Made by a program: the position numbers and the translations under genes
Shown here: positions 21,526 to 31,605 of the stretch, one piece after another
How the letters are laid out: each line of letters opens with the position of its first letter
How positions within the stretch are numbered: position 1 is the stretch's first letter
Source of the DNA: Branchiostoma floridae
Taxonomy: Eukaryota; Chordata; Leptocardii; Amphioxiformes; Branchiostomatidae
Length of the DNA stretch: 64,000 nucleotides
NCBI RefSeq assembly: GCF_000003815.2
Contig: NC_049984.1
Coordinates: 15,251,158-15,315,157 of the forward strand
Direction of reading: 5' to 3'
Notes under the pieces: generated by a model
Database searches by the model: none
Seen by the model: only the letters and a program-made list of their open reading frames with translations
What the model was told of the DNA's origin: nothing

Positions 21526-21838
21526 CTTAGGTCCCAATTGGAGAAAGAGACCTTGTCCGGTAGCTCATGGGCTGTTTGGTCACTTTAAGGCGTAACCCGT
21601 AACATGGCGCCATGTGACACCTTGTGGCTTTCGGGCCCCGGGTTGAATCAAGGTCGGACTTAAAATAAACCCGGGGCACGGTAACTAATATAAAGACGCC
21701 GTGACCTATAGCTACCGATAAGAAACTCCGAGGGGTATTCGCCGGTATATGGCAGTCCACTGGGGAACATTTGTGGTTTAAGAGCCCGGCCCTACATACC
21801 TGATGGTCACCGGTGCTATTGGGACCTAAACCTAAGCC
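21526..21838. mobile_element. Possible TIR element with short 12-bp ends
   Basis: TTAGGTCCCAAT at 21526 is inverted as ATTGGGACCTAA at about 21827-21838. Similarity inside the arms is weak (a shared short GGGC/CCGG pattern). No clear target duplication. It could be a chance inverted repeat. Confidence 0.3.
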
Positions 21839-21959
21839 TATGTGAAGGAAAACAAGTCCCAGATGGGGCATAGGGTAAAGTAGAGGACGCTTCGCAGTCT
21901 GGTTCGAGCGGGAGCTCAACATAGGTAAAGGTACCTGTCTCAATCTAATTTTAGAGGGT

Positions 21960-22365
21960 CATTATTACAATAACTTTATTGCACAACAATTGTACGAGGT
22001 ACAAAGTATGGCATCTACAACTACAGTTCTATAGATTATCTAACTAATACATGAGTTGTAGTATGGGATAAGTTTCTTACAATAATTGGAGGCTTTGATA
22101 TCATTTGAGGAATTTCTAATGTCTAAACCTTCTTTGATATGTTTTCCTATATCTGCAATGCAGGGATTGTCACATGTCATGATGTATTTGAATTTGCACT
22201 TCAGGTCCATTGAGATAAATCCTTGTGCATAAGATGACAGCCTTGTGTACAGAGAATTTCGTATATCAGAATATTTGGGACATACAATCATAAAGTGATA
22301 TTCGTCTTCAATTTACTCTGGACAGAATGGACAAACCCTCTGGTCGACAGGGATTTTTTTGGAAT
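21960..22365 (-). mobile_element. LINE 3' end with zinc-knuckle-like C-terminus, one stop
   Basis: On the minus strand, from about 22365 to 22040, the frame reads PVDQRVCPFCPE, a stop, then IEDEYHFMIVCPKYSDIRNS and onward. The pattern C-x2-C...EDExHF...C-P-x-Y-x-D-I-R is characteristic of the C-terminus of many animal non-LTR retrotransposons. The stop between E and I shows it is dead. It is followed on the same strand by a 3' UTR with TTGTGCAATAAAG and a probable 3' end near 21960. It is 5'-truncated, as is usual for LINE copies. Confidence 0.75.
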
Positions 22366-22666
22366 CTCCCGGTTTCTATATTTATTAGCGTGCATGGTGA
22401 TCTGGGAACGGAAATGTTCTGATTTGTTTTGATAGCTGTGATGATGAACTTTGTAGCATTCATGCCTTAAGAGAAATCAAGATGTGCCGCACGTACACAG
22501 ATGTTATCCCTCCCCATGGTGTATGTCTGTAAATGAAAGAGCTGCGTATTACATGTATGAACGGACTCCGTACTCACATACGTCTACGGCACATCATAAA
22601 TATTTCATTTGGGGCCGTACTTATGTCGTAATAAGTAAATAAATTACACCGTTCCCCATGGTATAA

Positions 22667-22790
22667 TGATGGATAGATAGATAGACAGACATACAGATGT
22701 ATGGATAGATAGATAGATGGATAGATATGCACAGATGGGTGGATGGATAGATAAATAGATGGATAGACCGATAAATAGATACAATGTACT
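22667..22790. repeat. (GATA)n-type microsatellite, imperfect
   Basis: GATAGATAGATAGACAGACA, then related GATA/GATG units for about 120 bp. Confidence 0.9.
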
Positions 22791-22850
22791 TTCTATTCAC
22801 TTGATATTCCTTAGATGGTCCAATTGAAGCACGTTATATCTTGCAGTTGA

Positions 22851-23370
22851 CAATAAATGTCCCTAAGGTTTACAGTTTTTGGTGATTTTAGGACTGACAT
22901 GTGTTGTAAGTAGTAGATAAATTATTTTACTTACCTATTCTTTACAGAAAGTATCACTCTATCAGTAAGGTAGTAAGCAATAAATGTCCCTAAGGTTTAG
23001 AGTTTTCGGTGATTTTTAGGACCTCACATGTGTTGTACGTAGTAGATAAATAGTTTTACTCGCCTATTCTTTACACAAAGCACCTCTCTATCAGTAAGGC
23101 CGTAAGCAATAAATTTCCTTAAGGTTAAGTGTTTTGGTGATTTTAGGACCTTACATGTGCATGTGTTGTAAGTAGTAGCTTATTACTCGCCTATTCAAAG
23201 CACCTCTCAATCAGTAAGGTCGTAAGCAATAAATGTCCCTAAGTTTTAGAATTTGGGGTGATTTTCGGACCTTACATGTGTTGTAAGGAGTAGATAAATG
23301 ATTTTACTCACCTATTCTTTAAACAGAGAACCTCTCTATCAGTAAGGTAGTAAGCAATAAATGCCTCTAA
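22851..23370 (+). repeat. Tandem repeat, ~126-bp unit, about 4 copies
   Basis: CAATAAATGTCCCTAAG-type starts occur at 22851, 22978, 23107, 23227 and 23354 (spacing 127, 129, 120, 127). Each unit includes TTTTAGGAC, ACATGTGTTGTAAGTAGTAG, CTATTCTTTACA and ATCAGTAAGGTAGTAAG. Confidence 0.85.
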
Positions 23371-23524
23371 CTGCTTTTAGTGATCTTTCAATGCGCTATG
23401 TTCAGTCGTTAAAGTGCAAAGTTAGTGCACTCAGATAACTACATCAATCTCAGCGATCTATCTGCAAAAACCTCATCAGTCTGGGTCGTCTGTTAACTAC
23501 GTTTGGTTGATCATAGATTACGAT

Positions 23525-23800
23525 TTGTGGAACGTGTGGCGCAATCGGCAAGGTGTTCGACCCAGACCCCAGAGGTAACGGGTTCGAAACCGCTGATGTG
23601 TCAACGATCATATGTCCTTGGGAAATGCACTTTACACGACTTTCCCCACTTAACTAAGGAGAAAATGAGGAAGCTTCGGTTAGGGGCCGTTCCTTGGATA
23701 GGACATTAAATGGAGGTCCCGTGTTTGAGGATAGAGAGCCACACCCCAAGCACGTTAAAGAACCCCCACACGTGCGATGGTGCGGTGTGCGATGATGTCT
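23525..23800 (+). mobile_element. tRNA-derived SINE
   Basis: The head contains an A-box-like TGGCGCAATCGGCAAGG (23536-23552) and a B box GGGTTCGAAAC (23580-23590). The body follows with CTTGGGAAATGCACTTTACA (continuing CGACTTTCCCCACTT), AATGGAGGTCCCGTGTTTGA and GAACCCCCACACGTGCG. This arrangement (tRNA head plus a conserved central block) is that of a full-length SINE. The tail block recurs at 44395-44460. It is probably transcribed by pol III when intact; no protein. Confidence 0.75.
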
Positions 23801-23966
23801 TTCAGTCTATAATTAGTGATTCTCTACAAATTACCTGGAAGAATAGTGACATACCAGTCACTAATGGAGATCTATATCAAACCAAACTAACCAACCAATC
23901 AACTAAGTGACTGTGTTATCGAAGGTCCTGTCGATTTCACGTGAACTGTTGATTGGTTGAGCTTAG

Positions 23967-24335
23967 ATTACGAAACCAAAATCGAGTGAGACTGGTACCA
24001 ATGATAACGCATGCCTTGACGAGGACGGCATTGAGGAACGTAACGATTTAAGATTACTGCAGGAACTAGGCTCAATACTGCTCGGCCAACCGGTACTACC
24101 TATTTTACCAAGAATATTGCGTTTGGCAGGGCACGTGGTGCGCCACGAGGAAATGTCAGGAGAGGTCTTGCTTTGGGAACCAATAAAGCCGCGCAGGCGT
24201 GACCGCCCTTTTGTCACACTCAGGAAGCTACTGCTGGAGGATACATGTTTGCAGGCCAACGAGCTCCGTGCAATCATGCTGGACAGGAACATGTGGACAC
24301 GCTGGTGTCACCTCTCCGAGGAAGAACTGAACTGA
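23967..24335 (+). mobile_element. LINE ORF2 C-terminal fragment (open, 123 codons)
   Basis: The frame is open from just after a TAG at 23964 to the stop at 24333-24335. It contains RNDLRLLQELGSILLG, then RILRLAGHVVRHEEMSGEV, LLWEPIKPRRRDRPFVT and a C-terminus with LLEDTCLQANELR and MLDRNMWTRW. The GH-x-x-R-H...LLWEP...R-x-RP pattern is typical of sequence after the reverse transcriptase in several animal LINE groups. The tail is (AACTG)n directly at the stop (24328-24345). It is a 5'-truncated copy; no endonuclease or RT domain remains. The preserved frame suggests fairly recent insertion. Confidence 0.7.
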
Positions 24336-24345
24336 ACTGAACTGA

Positions 24346-26269
24346 TTGCGCATGAAACTTGTGGCTTTGCCGCAAAGTGAGAGCTTCAGCATTCGATGAT
24401 ACATGTCTTTTGTGTTGGACAGGTATGCCAGAGACATCGCACTTGCCGCACCATACGATATTCCCGGCATAAGAATCTGGAACATATGCTGAAAATCGCG
24501 AATCAGTGCCCCCCTCCCCCCCCAAAAAAGAAATAACCACTGCCGTTCGTAAAAGGATGCAGGCTTCGAATGATGCAATGATCGACTTCTGAATGACCAA
24601 ACATTCGCAGATCCCTCAGCAAAATTATTTGATAAAGAACTATTATTTTACTTATTATGCCCTCTACTGTCTTTTAAATCTTGAAGCTTATTCCAACTGG
24701 TTCACACAAATCCACCTTTGGTCGTTGTACGATCGCTCTATGATGGCAGAGTCATCCTATATAGATTAAAATGTAAAATACTGCTTGACTTTTGGAAAGG
24801 AGTATGGAAGTAAAAAAAAAACGTATTGCCTTAGCCACTACTGTTGTAACATCTGTACATGCCCAGCTGTGTGGCCCAATGGCTAAGGAAACGTAGATGT
24901 TTTTATGTCACAAAATGTGTTTATGATACATCAGATTGCTTTTGTCCTTTTAAATGTTATTCAATGTTGCCTTCCACCCAGGTAGAATTTTTCTTGGTTT
25001 AACGATCGAGTGTTTCGGCCTGATACCAACGATTCTTAACTTTGTTCGTAGTGATTTCCTAATCTTCAGTTGGTTGATAGCCAACTTGAACATTCGTGGC
25101 AACCGCTCACCATGATTTTATGGACTGGTAATGCACGGTGAGGGTAAATTCATCTAATCCTCTAATAGATTGGAAACTTGATTCAAGTGATAAACTTATT
25201 TCAGAGAAGATAATGGGGTATCATCAGACATACCTCTGGCATACACATTCTGTACAAGTGGATTAAGATTTATGCTTAAGTTCAGCTGTCAAATTTTCTT
25301 TCTAATTAAGTCTGGCGAAGACCTAATTTGCAGAATAGATAAGGAAATACTTTAAATCCGTAGTGGAGAATGATGTGAAATTTCATCCTTGTGACATTTG
25401 GAAGAAAAGTAAATTTGAATATTACGACATATAAATGACATGCAAATCAGGGCATCATTTACATGATTTATGAGCAAACGCTGTAGTAGCCTCCTTTGTT
25501 GAGATGAGACTTTCATGCTTTGAACAACTTGTTTTGGTCTGGGTCTGTGTCTGTGTCTCCAAAATCATAAATCAAGGTTTTATGGATTAGTATCACATTT
25601 GGCATGTCCTTAGTTAAAGATGGTATCAAACACATTAGGCACACCGCAAACACCATTATTACTTCTAAACGTCCTTGTGTAAGTATAGATTTAAAAGTAT
25701 GTCAATGATCAGTAACAAGAACATGCTTTTAGACTTTCAATTCATGAATACATCATGCAACCGTTCTTCGGTGCTCAGCAATACGGACACAAACTCCAAC
25801 CCGGGTTGTGACTATGATGTTATACCAGTAGGCTGATTTCGATTCCCGAGGACGACTTTTTATGGCTTCCAAAATGGCTTCGCGCTGTTATTGTCTTGGG
25901 ACACTCAGCAAAGGCAACATTCTGGTTGGTAAAAGCGTGAAAGATCAATTGAGACGGAATGGACGATAAAAACCATCGGGGATAGGGAGCTCGCGTCCCG
26001 CTGGAATTTTTGGTCGGTTCCGCGGCTTTAGTTCCCCGATGTGCAGGTGGACGCGGGTGAATGCATAAAAGTACTCCCGTGCTTTGTTCTGGTCTAGAAC
26101 ACAAATCTAGCTAAAAGCACCGGCAGGACCGACGGTTGGAACACAAGCGTTGCGGAGAGTGGTCTGTAGCATCCCGACTTGAATATCAATCACAAGGCGG
26201 TGACTTCTGTTTTAGAGAACAAGGACTTTCAGAAGCGATCCGCCGTCCCCGAAGAGAAGGGAATGTCTC
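24346..26269. other. Intergenic, nothing confident
   Basis: No genes. A weak GT-rich family similarity is seen at 25535-25640 (GTCTGTGTCTGTGTCTCC then AGGTTTTATGGATTAGTATC). Overlapping frames at 24228-24600 and 25820-26104 have no recognisable motif. Confidence 0.45.
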
Positions 26270-26491
26270 TTTACCTGGTGTACGGATGATTGGTCAAGCT
26301 CTGTTCGGGATAGATGAAGCTCACGCCAGGGTAAATCATTCGCACCCTGTAGAAGTTTAATTAGCCATACCGCGGGAAACTTCTACCGCGTAAAAACCTT
26401 ACCGGGAGCGAAAGATTACCTCGGCGGCAAAAAGCTTCACCTGCCCCGAAGACAGTCTGGCCAATCCACGGTAGATTGTATACCAGATTAT
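26270..26491. mobile_element. Palindromic MITE, family 6 (diverged copy)
   Basis: TGAAGCTCACGCCAGGGTAA (26315) pairs inverted with GATTACCTCGGCGGCAAAAA...GCTTCA (26412-26438). The right end, CCACGGTAGATTGTATACCA, matches the right end of 289-568. The arms are eroded, so boundaries are approximate. Confidence 0.55.
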
Positions 26492-27030
26492 TAATTCGTG
26501 TCCTAGATATAGGGTCAAGGACGCAGTCTTTGCCCTCCTGCTTGCTTGCTTATGTCGGATCCTATCACGGAGTGATCATTAAACATTGTACAGTATACCC
26601 AGGGGCTACAGTAATACTGTAATTTAATTTCTATCCTTTCAGAAAAGGGTAAAAAGGTTCTAATCGTATAATGAGGCAATCAATGTACAAACTAGGACAG
26701 CAATACACAGGAGACAGTTTCCTTAAGTAATGACATTTCTATTCATCACAGATCGTCACTAAGTCGGCTTCAAACTTTATGTCTGACGCTGTTAGATGAC
26801 CCAAAGTTGGACTGAATACAAAACTATATTAAATAGGAGATCACCTACGCCCTGCATGGACTAGACGTAATTTGTGATATAATAAGTTTGTTGATGAATT
26901 TATTGCAAATTCTTGCCCGAGGGCTAATTGTAAGTAGCATGAAGGAGTCGGAAAGATAGTGAGAAAAATAGCATGTGTCTACGTAGCTATAGATCGAAAA
27001 AAGCTGACTGTAAATTCTAGCCTATTAGGT
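26492..27030. other. Intergenic, nothing recognised
   Basis: No supported features. Confidence 0.45.
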
Positions 27031-27039
27031 TTGGCTTCT

Positions 27040-27255
27040 TTTTCTGAGACAGTGGACGACAAAGTTGCGTAGGTGAAGGTTAGACATCCAGGTAATAAGA
27101 TATGCGTACATCAAATAGCAATTACTCAAGCAACTGGATATTATGATTTTTGAAATGGTCAGACGTTTCAGATAACAGCCGTTTCCTTTCGTCATATGCA
27201 GTGACACTGTCCAAAATCATATCCAGTTGCTTGAGTAATTGCTAATTGGCGTAAT
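27040..27255. mobile_element. Palindromic MITE, family 7
   Basis: The core left arm TAGCAATTACTCAAGCAACT (27116-27135, then GGATAT) is inverted at about 27209-27245 (ATATCCAGTTGCTTGAGTAA, then TTGCTA). A flanking TGAAGGTTAGACATCCAGGT block belongs to the family, since it also occurs inverted beside the copy at 49965-50135 and alone near 612. A further single end is at 37895-37930. Confidence 0.65.
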
Positions 27256-27608
27256 GGAAGGTGAAGGATCACACATTTCCCGTGATGTGTGGATTTTGTG
27301 ATGTTGAGTAAGGAGAAGCTTAAAATTTGGGTAGTTATGTTAACGTTAAGATGAGCACTTCAGTAGACAAAGAGTACACTACCTACCAGGGGAGACTACA
27401 TAATGATTTTCTTTTTGTCTGTAAACGAGAAGAAATTAGATTGGAATTCAATGGTCCCTTTAAATCTATAAAGAGCTCGTATCTTTTATGACCGCAGAAG
27501 GGGCAGTTTGAAATAAAATGTTTCGTCTTTCGACATATTTGATATGATAAAATAACATACAGGAAGAACTTTCTCTTTGTAATAATGACTGATACTTCTA
27601 TCCTTTAG

Positions 27609-28085
27609 ATAATCCTACCTAGAGGAGCTCCGGGTTGCGCAAATAAACGTGCTCGTCAGACTATCAGAATCAGTTGCCACCGACTGCGAATTGAATCAGG
27701 AAGGCACAACCGCACTCCTCTAGAACAAAGAGTCTGCCAATTTTGTACCTCAAACATGGTAGAAGATGAAGTGCACTTCACTGTTGATTGCGTTATGTAT
27801 GCGAATGATAGAAATACTGTATTTAGTTATATAGAAAGTAGATTCCCTCATTTTAGACACATGAGTAGCACTGAAAAGTTTATATTTCTCATGCGTTTTG
27901 ACAAACCGACAATAGCGAAACCCATACAGTCCTACATTTTTACTATTACCAAGAAGCGAGAAGAAGCCGAACTTTTGTATTAGACTAGATTTGTGACACT
28001 TTTATATGTATATATCCTGACTTGTTGTGACCTGTACTTAGCTCGGTTGGGCAAAATTGTACAATAAAGGTCTTCATTCATTCAC
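27609..28085 (+). mobile_element. LINE 3' end with intact C-terminal frame
   Basis: An open frame runs from after a TAG at 27606 to the stop at 27981-27983: ANKRARQTIRISCHRLRIE, then SGRHNRTPLEQRVCQFC, MVEDEVHFTVDC, and a tail with FIFLMRFDKPTIAK. The C-x2-C...EDEVHF...C layout matches the minus-strand LINE at 22.2 kb and is typical of animal non-LTR retrotransposon C-termini. The 3' UTR follows with GCAAAATTGTACAATAAAGG and ends in ATTCATTCA at 28074-28085, a short repeat tail of the L2/CR1 kind. It is 5'-truncated and converges with the receptor gene's 3' end, 155 bp away. Confidence 0.75.
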
Positions 28086-28239
28086 CAATAATACAGGAGC
28101 GAACCAGGGCTACAATGGAGTGGATACCAGGCTAATATGTAGCCATTACAACAACAAAAAAAGACATTTTTTTTCAACATCACTCCAAGATATTTTGCTC
28201 AGTAATATTGTCGTTCAATGATACTTTAAATGACAAAGT

Positions 28240-29343
28240 TTACCTGCTACTTAGGGCGAGGATGTCATCGGTCTGGTTGCAGCAAAAGAGTTGCTTGAAG
28301 CTCTGACGAAAGTTTTTGCCCAGAAAACTGTAGAGCATCGGATTCACGCAGCTATTGGCAAAGGCAAGCACATTGAAACTTAGGGCCACGTTCTGGACAA
28401 TGTTTGCGGTCTTGGGGTCGGAGAACATGACTTTAGGATCGATGAGAAGCCGTGAGATGGCGAAGAGGTGGTAGGGAAGCCAGCAGACGACGAAGACGAT
28501 GACTACCACGAGGACTAGGACGGTGAGTCGGCGGCGGGAGGCTTGGGAAGACGCGCTACAGCGGAGCTGGAGGGACGGCTGGTCGCTACGGCGGAGACAC
28601 ACGAGTATCGCCCAGTAGCAAACGATAATGACCGTCACCGGAATCGCAAACCCTATGACGAAGGAAAACACCGTGGCCAGTTGTTCCACATATTGGTTCG
28701 GCCAGTCTAGGATGCACTGAAGCTTCTGCTGCTGCTCTTCTAGGGTGTTGGCGAAGATGATGTACGGTAAGTCCATGAGCAGGCCCCCGGTCCAAACGGC
28801 CAGGCAGGCCCACTTGCAGCGCCGAATCGTCCGGTACTTTCTGGACTTTAACGGGTGGACCATGGCGTGGTAGCGGTCGATACTGAGCGTCATTAGGAAG
28901 AGAAAAGACGCGAAGCCATTCAGGTTGGAGGCCCCCACCACGACCTTGCACATGACGCCACCAAAGGGCCAGTAACCCAAAAACACGTTTGTGGTCAGAA
29001 ATGGCAGAATGCAGAGTAGGCAGAGGTCGGCAATGGCTAGATTCAGAATGTACATATTAGCCACGCTTCGCATTTTGTGGTATTTCAGTATGACGGTAAT
29101 GACCACAAAATTACCGAAGAGGCCCACAACAAAAATCACAGAATAGAATACCGGTAGAACGACGTCAGTCACCGGGCCGGGAAGGTGACCAAGGCCGGTT
29201 ACGTTCTTTTCCGGATCGGCAAAGTCGTCGTCGATGTCCGTACTGTTTTCATCCATGTTGCCGAACCTGGTATGGTTTTCAGGAACGCCAAAGATTTTTC
29301 CTACGTATCTCATCATCGCAAATTTCTCAATTTGTAACGGCAT
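28240..29343 (-). CDS. Class A GPCR, somatostatin/allatostatin-C/opioid-like neuropeptide receptor
   Basis: A 367-aa seven-transmembrane receptor, predicted to sit in the plasma membrane and couple to G proteins. Seen: N-glycosylation sequons at N23, N33 and N47; TM1 about 62-86 with GN (N78); TM2 97-119 with LAIAD (D106); ECL1 Trp125; Cys132 pairing with Cys210 in ECL2; DRY at 156-158 followed by HAMVHP; TM4 176-196; TM5 221-247 with P235; TM6 273-300 with CWLP (W288, P290); TM7 313-340 ending in NSCVNPMLY; helix 8 (NFRQSFKQLF) and Cys354-Cys355 for palmitoylation. The TM3, TM6 and TM7 wording is closest to somatostatin, allatostatin-C and opioid receptors; length is usual for them. Position 3.32, Asp in somatostatin and opioid receptors, is Ser139 here. 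One uninterrupted exon. The start is the first ATG after in-frame TAG codons; M10, M11 or M30 are possible alternatives. A donor-like CAG/GTAAAC spans the stop, so an alternative tail cannot be excluded. Ligand unknown. Confidence 0.93.
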   Translation of the reverse strand: MPLQIEKFAMMRYVGKIFGVPENHTRFGNMDENSTDIDDDFADPEKNVTGLGHLPGPVTDVVLPVFYSVIFVVGLFGNFVVITVILKYHKMRSVANMYILNLAIADLCLLCILPFLTTNVFLGYWPFGGVMCKVVVGASNLNGFASFLFLMTLSIDRYHAMVHPLKSRKYRTIRRCKWACLAVWTGGLLMDLPYIIFANTLEEQQQKLQCILDWPNQYVEQLATVFSFVIGFAIPVTVIIVCYWAILVCLRRSDQPSLQLRCSASSQASRRRLTVLVLVVVIVFVVCWLPYHLFAISRLLIDPKVMFSDPKTANIVQNVALSFNVLAFANSCVNPMLYSFLGKNFRQSFKQLFCCNQTDDILALSSR

Positions 29344-29606
29344 CAGCTACTAAAGCCTCCCCGCCATCCTCGGATAACGGTGCGGTACGGAATGGTGCGT
29401 ACACTCCGAACTCATCTACCCAAGCCTGTGGTTGCCACGCCTGCCAACTCCTGTACTTATAACACAGCGTCAGTAGTCCGGACTCCGACGCAGGTACCAC
29501 GTCATCACTTCCATCTACTAGTCGATGCAAAATTCCTCCTCCTAAGCCGAAGTTGATTGCACTGTCAGCGCCACCGGTGGTGAATTTGTACCTGCCTAAC
29601 GTACCG

Positions 29607-29613
29607 TTTTATA
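29607..29613 (-). promoter_or_regulatory. TATA box candidate for the receptor gene
   Basis: TATAAAA on the minus strand, 264 bp upstream of the receptor ATG in a region without ATG-initiated long frames. A start site about 30 bp downstream would give a 5' leader of roughly 230 bp. Inferred from position and consensus only. Confidence 0.35.
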
Positions 29614-29639
29614 AGGCGTTTTTTAGGACACCTGGAGCG

Positions 29640-30954
29640 ATGATAATCCTTCTTAAGGACGAGAACTTTCTATTAGAAGGAAAGGAATGATCTGGATGAT
29701 AAATGTTTTCAAGGCCGACCGCCGGGCGCATCCGCTATTATCATGTAAAGCGGGACGTGCTTTCATCGTCAGTGATATTGACTGGAGTGGATTTGGATGA
29801 CTTGGTATATTTACGCGTCATTGATTTGGAAGAGAGATTAGGGATCAAAAAAAGGAACTCCATAAAAATGAACTTAGAGAATAATCCCAGCCATACCATC
29901 TGGGGCAATTAAGCTCTTACCGCAAATATCTGGCTTGTTGCGACAGTTGCTCAAACGGAAAATTTAAATAGCGGGTCTACAATTAATATAGATTTCAACG
30001 TCAGGCTAAGAAAAAAATGAGTGAACGCTTCGGAACGCCCAACGCATATGGGCCTGTGTAAACCCAATAGAGATATGAAAATTTGTACAATCTGAAGAAT
30101 AGATTCAATAAAGGAACATCGTATATTCAAGAACTGTAATATCTGTGGGAGTAAATATGAATCATAGGCATATATATCATGAGAGAAATGGTGGCTTACA
30201 CAGTTGGGGCAGGTTTTTATTGAACTCGCAAAGAGTAATTAATGAGTACGTCATGCATGGAAATCGCCAACTAAGAAGATTAGCATAGAAAAAACGAAAT
30301 AATTATGAAATATGGTTGACGTAGAATCGATTAAAGAGCTTACGTATGCACCATATAAGAAGACAGGCACTGATTTATAAAAATATTCACCAGTGGAAAT
30401 TAAAGAATATTGAGAAGAAATGGACCAAGAAAATTAAGATGGAATTTTCTCGTGTTCTCTTGGAAACTCATAATATCAAATTCATCAACACGATAAAACT
30501 ATTAACGAAAGAAATCTAAAGCACTTGATTGCTTTACGAATAGGTATGCTGTTTCAGTTTCTATCATGCACATTGAATGGATGTTGCTGTTGCTATCTAT
30601 TCTTGTTAAACAGACAGCGAAGCCTTGCCTCATCCCCCAGCGTCTCATCTAAATTCCCAGACATTTTTCAGACGATCGCTTAAGGGAAGGTGAATGACGA
30701 TCGCTTAAGGGAATGGACGGCATAATAGGCTTTTAAGATTTAAAAAGTTTCACTCTTAACGCACACAGCCCGCACAGCTTTCTTTCTCCCGGACAGACAG
30801 AATAATGATTGCTCTATGTTCTCAGAGGTGATATTACCAGCCCGCAGCTGAACGCACTTGGTGACGCATGTGCTTCTGTTGAGGTTTCGGCTTGGATCAC
30901 TTCTGTCCGGCAGGTGGCATAGTCGTGCGTGGATAACGTAATTGGTTACTTCAC
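29640..30954. other. Intergenic upstream of the receptor, nothing recognised
   Basis: No genes or clear repeats. 30000-30560 is markedly AT-rich. A small direct repeat GACGATCGCTTAAGGGAA occurs at about 30673 and 30698. Confidence 0.45.
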
Positions 30955-31605
30955 ATGGTCTACTCCTGAACCTTGTCTGATGTGTCTCCATTGTGCCCCA
31001 TCTATTGTATCTCCCCTGAGCTCTGTCTAATGTGTCTTCTCCGAGCTCTGTCTGATGTGTCTCCCTTGTGTCCCGTCCCAGTCTTGACCAACCTTGCACT
31101 TGGTCCACTTCTTGTGGGTGTGGCTCATGTGTGGCTTTGAGGCCGCGCTAGGCAATAGTTTTATAAGTAGTGCTACCCAGAGTATGCTTTCCATATATAT
31201 ATATATGACCTGTATTATGACCTGTATTGTATGTATTGATGTTGTTGCTTGTATGTTATTGATTTGTATGTACTGGTGTCATTTTTATGTGAGGGAGGGC
31301 AACTTGTAAAGGTTGTTCGAACCTGTTTTGCCCTCCCAATCACTGTGTGATGAATTCAAATAAACAAATGATGTGTCTCCCTGAGCCCCGTTTAGTGTGT
31401 CTCCCCTGTGCCCTGTCTGATGTGTCTCCCATGAGCCCTGTCTGACGTGTCTCCCCCTGTGCCCTGTCTGATGTGTCTCCCTTGTGCCTCGCTGATGTGT
31501 CCCCCTGTTCCATTTTGATCCTTTGTGTTGTGTCTCGTGCGTCTCCCCTCTCTGATGTGTCTCTAATGTGCCAAGTCCGATGTGTCTCTGTGTGCTGTAT
31601 CTCTA
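30955..31605. repeat. Minisatellite (GTCTGATGTGTCTCCC), split by an insertion
   Basis: Units of about 26-34 bp built on CTGTCTGATGTGTCTCCC-(T/C)TGAGC or GTGCC lie at 30955-31090 and again at 31368-31605, on both sides of a 270-bp insertion. The minus-strand frames give repeated GDTSDRAQG- and ETHQT-like peptides, which I take as repeat artefacts. Confidence 0.8.
31095..31367 (+). mobile_element. Insertion inside the minisatellite, probable LINE 3' end
   Basis: Non-repetitive sequence ending in GAATTCAAATAAACAAAT, with a (TA)n stretch and a GAGGGAGGGCAACTTG / TTTTGCCCTCCC hairpin (31289-31338). A common AATAAA-bearing 3' end with a stem just upstream fits a 5'-truncated retroelement. No coding remnant or unambiguous target duplication is seen. 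Confidence 0.45.

Noticed and set aside
28586-28951. 121-codon frame inside the receptor gene
   Set aside because: A shadow of the receptor CDS in another phase; the receptor frame has all seven helices and family motifs.
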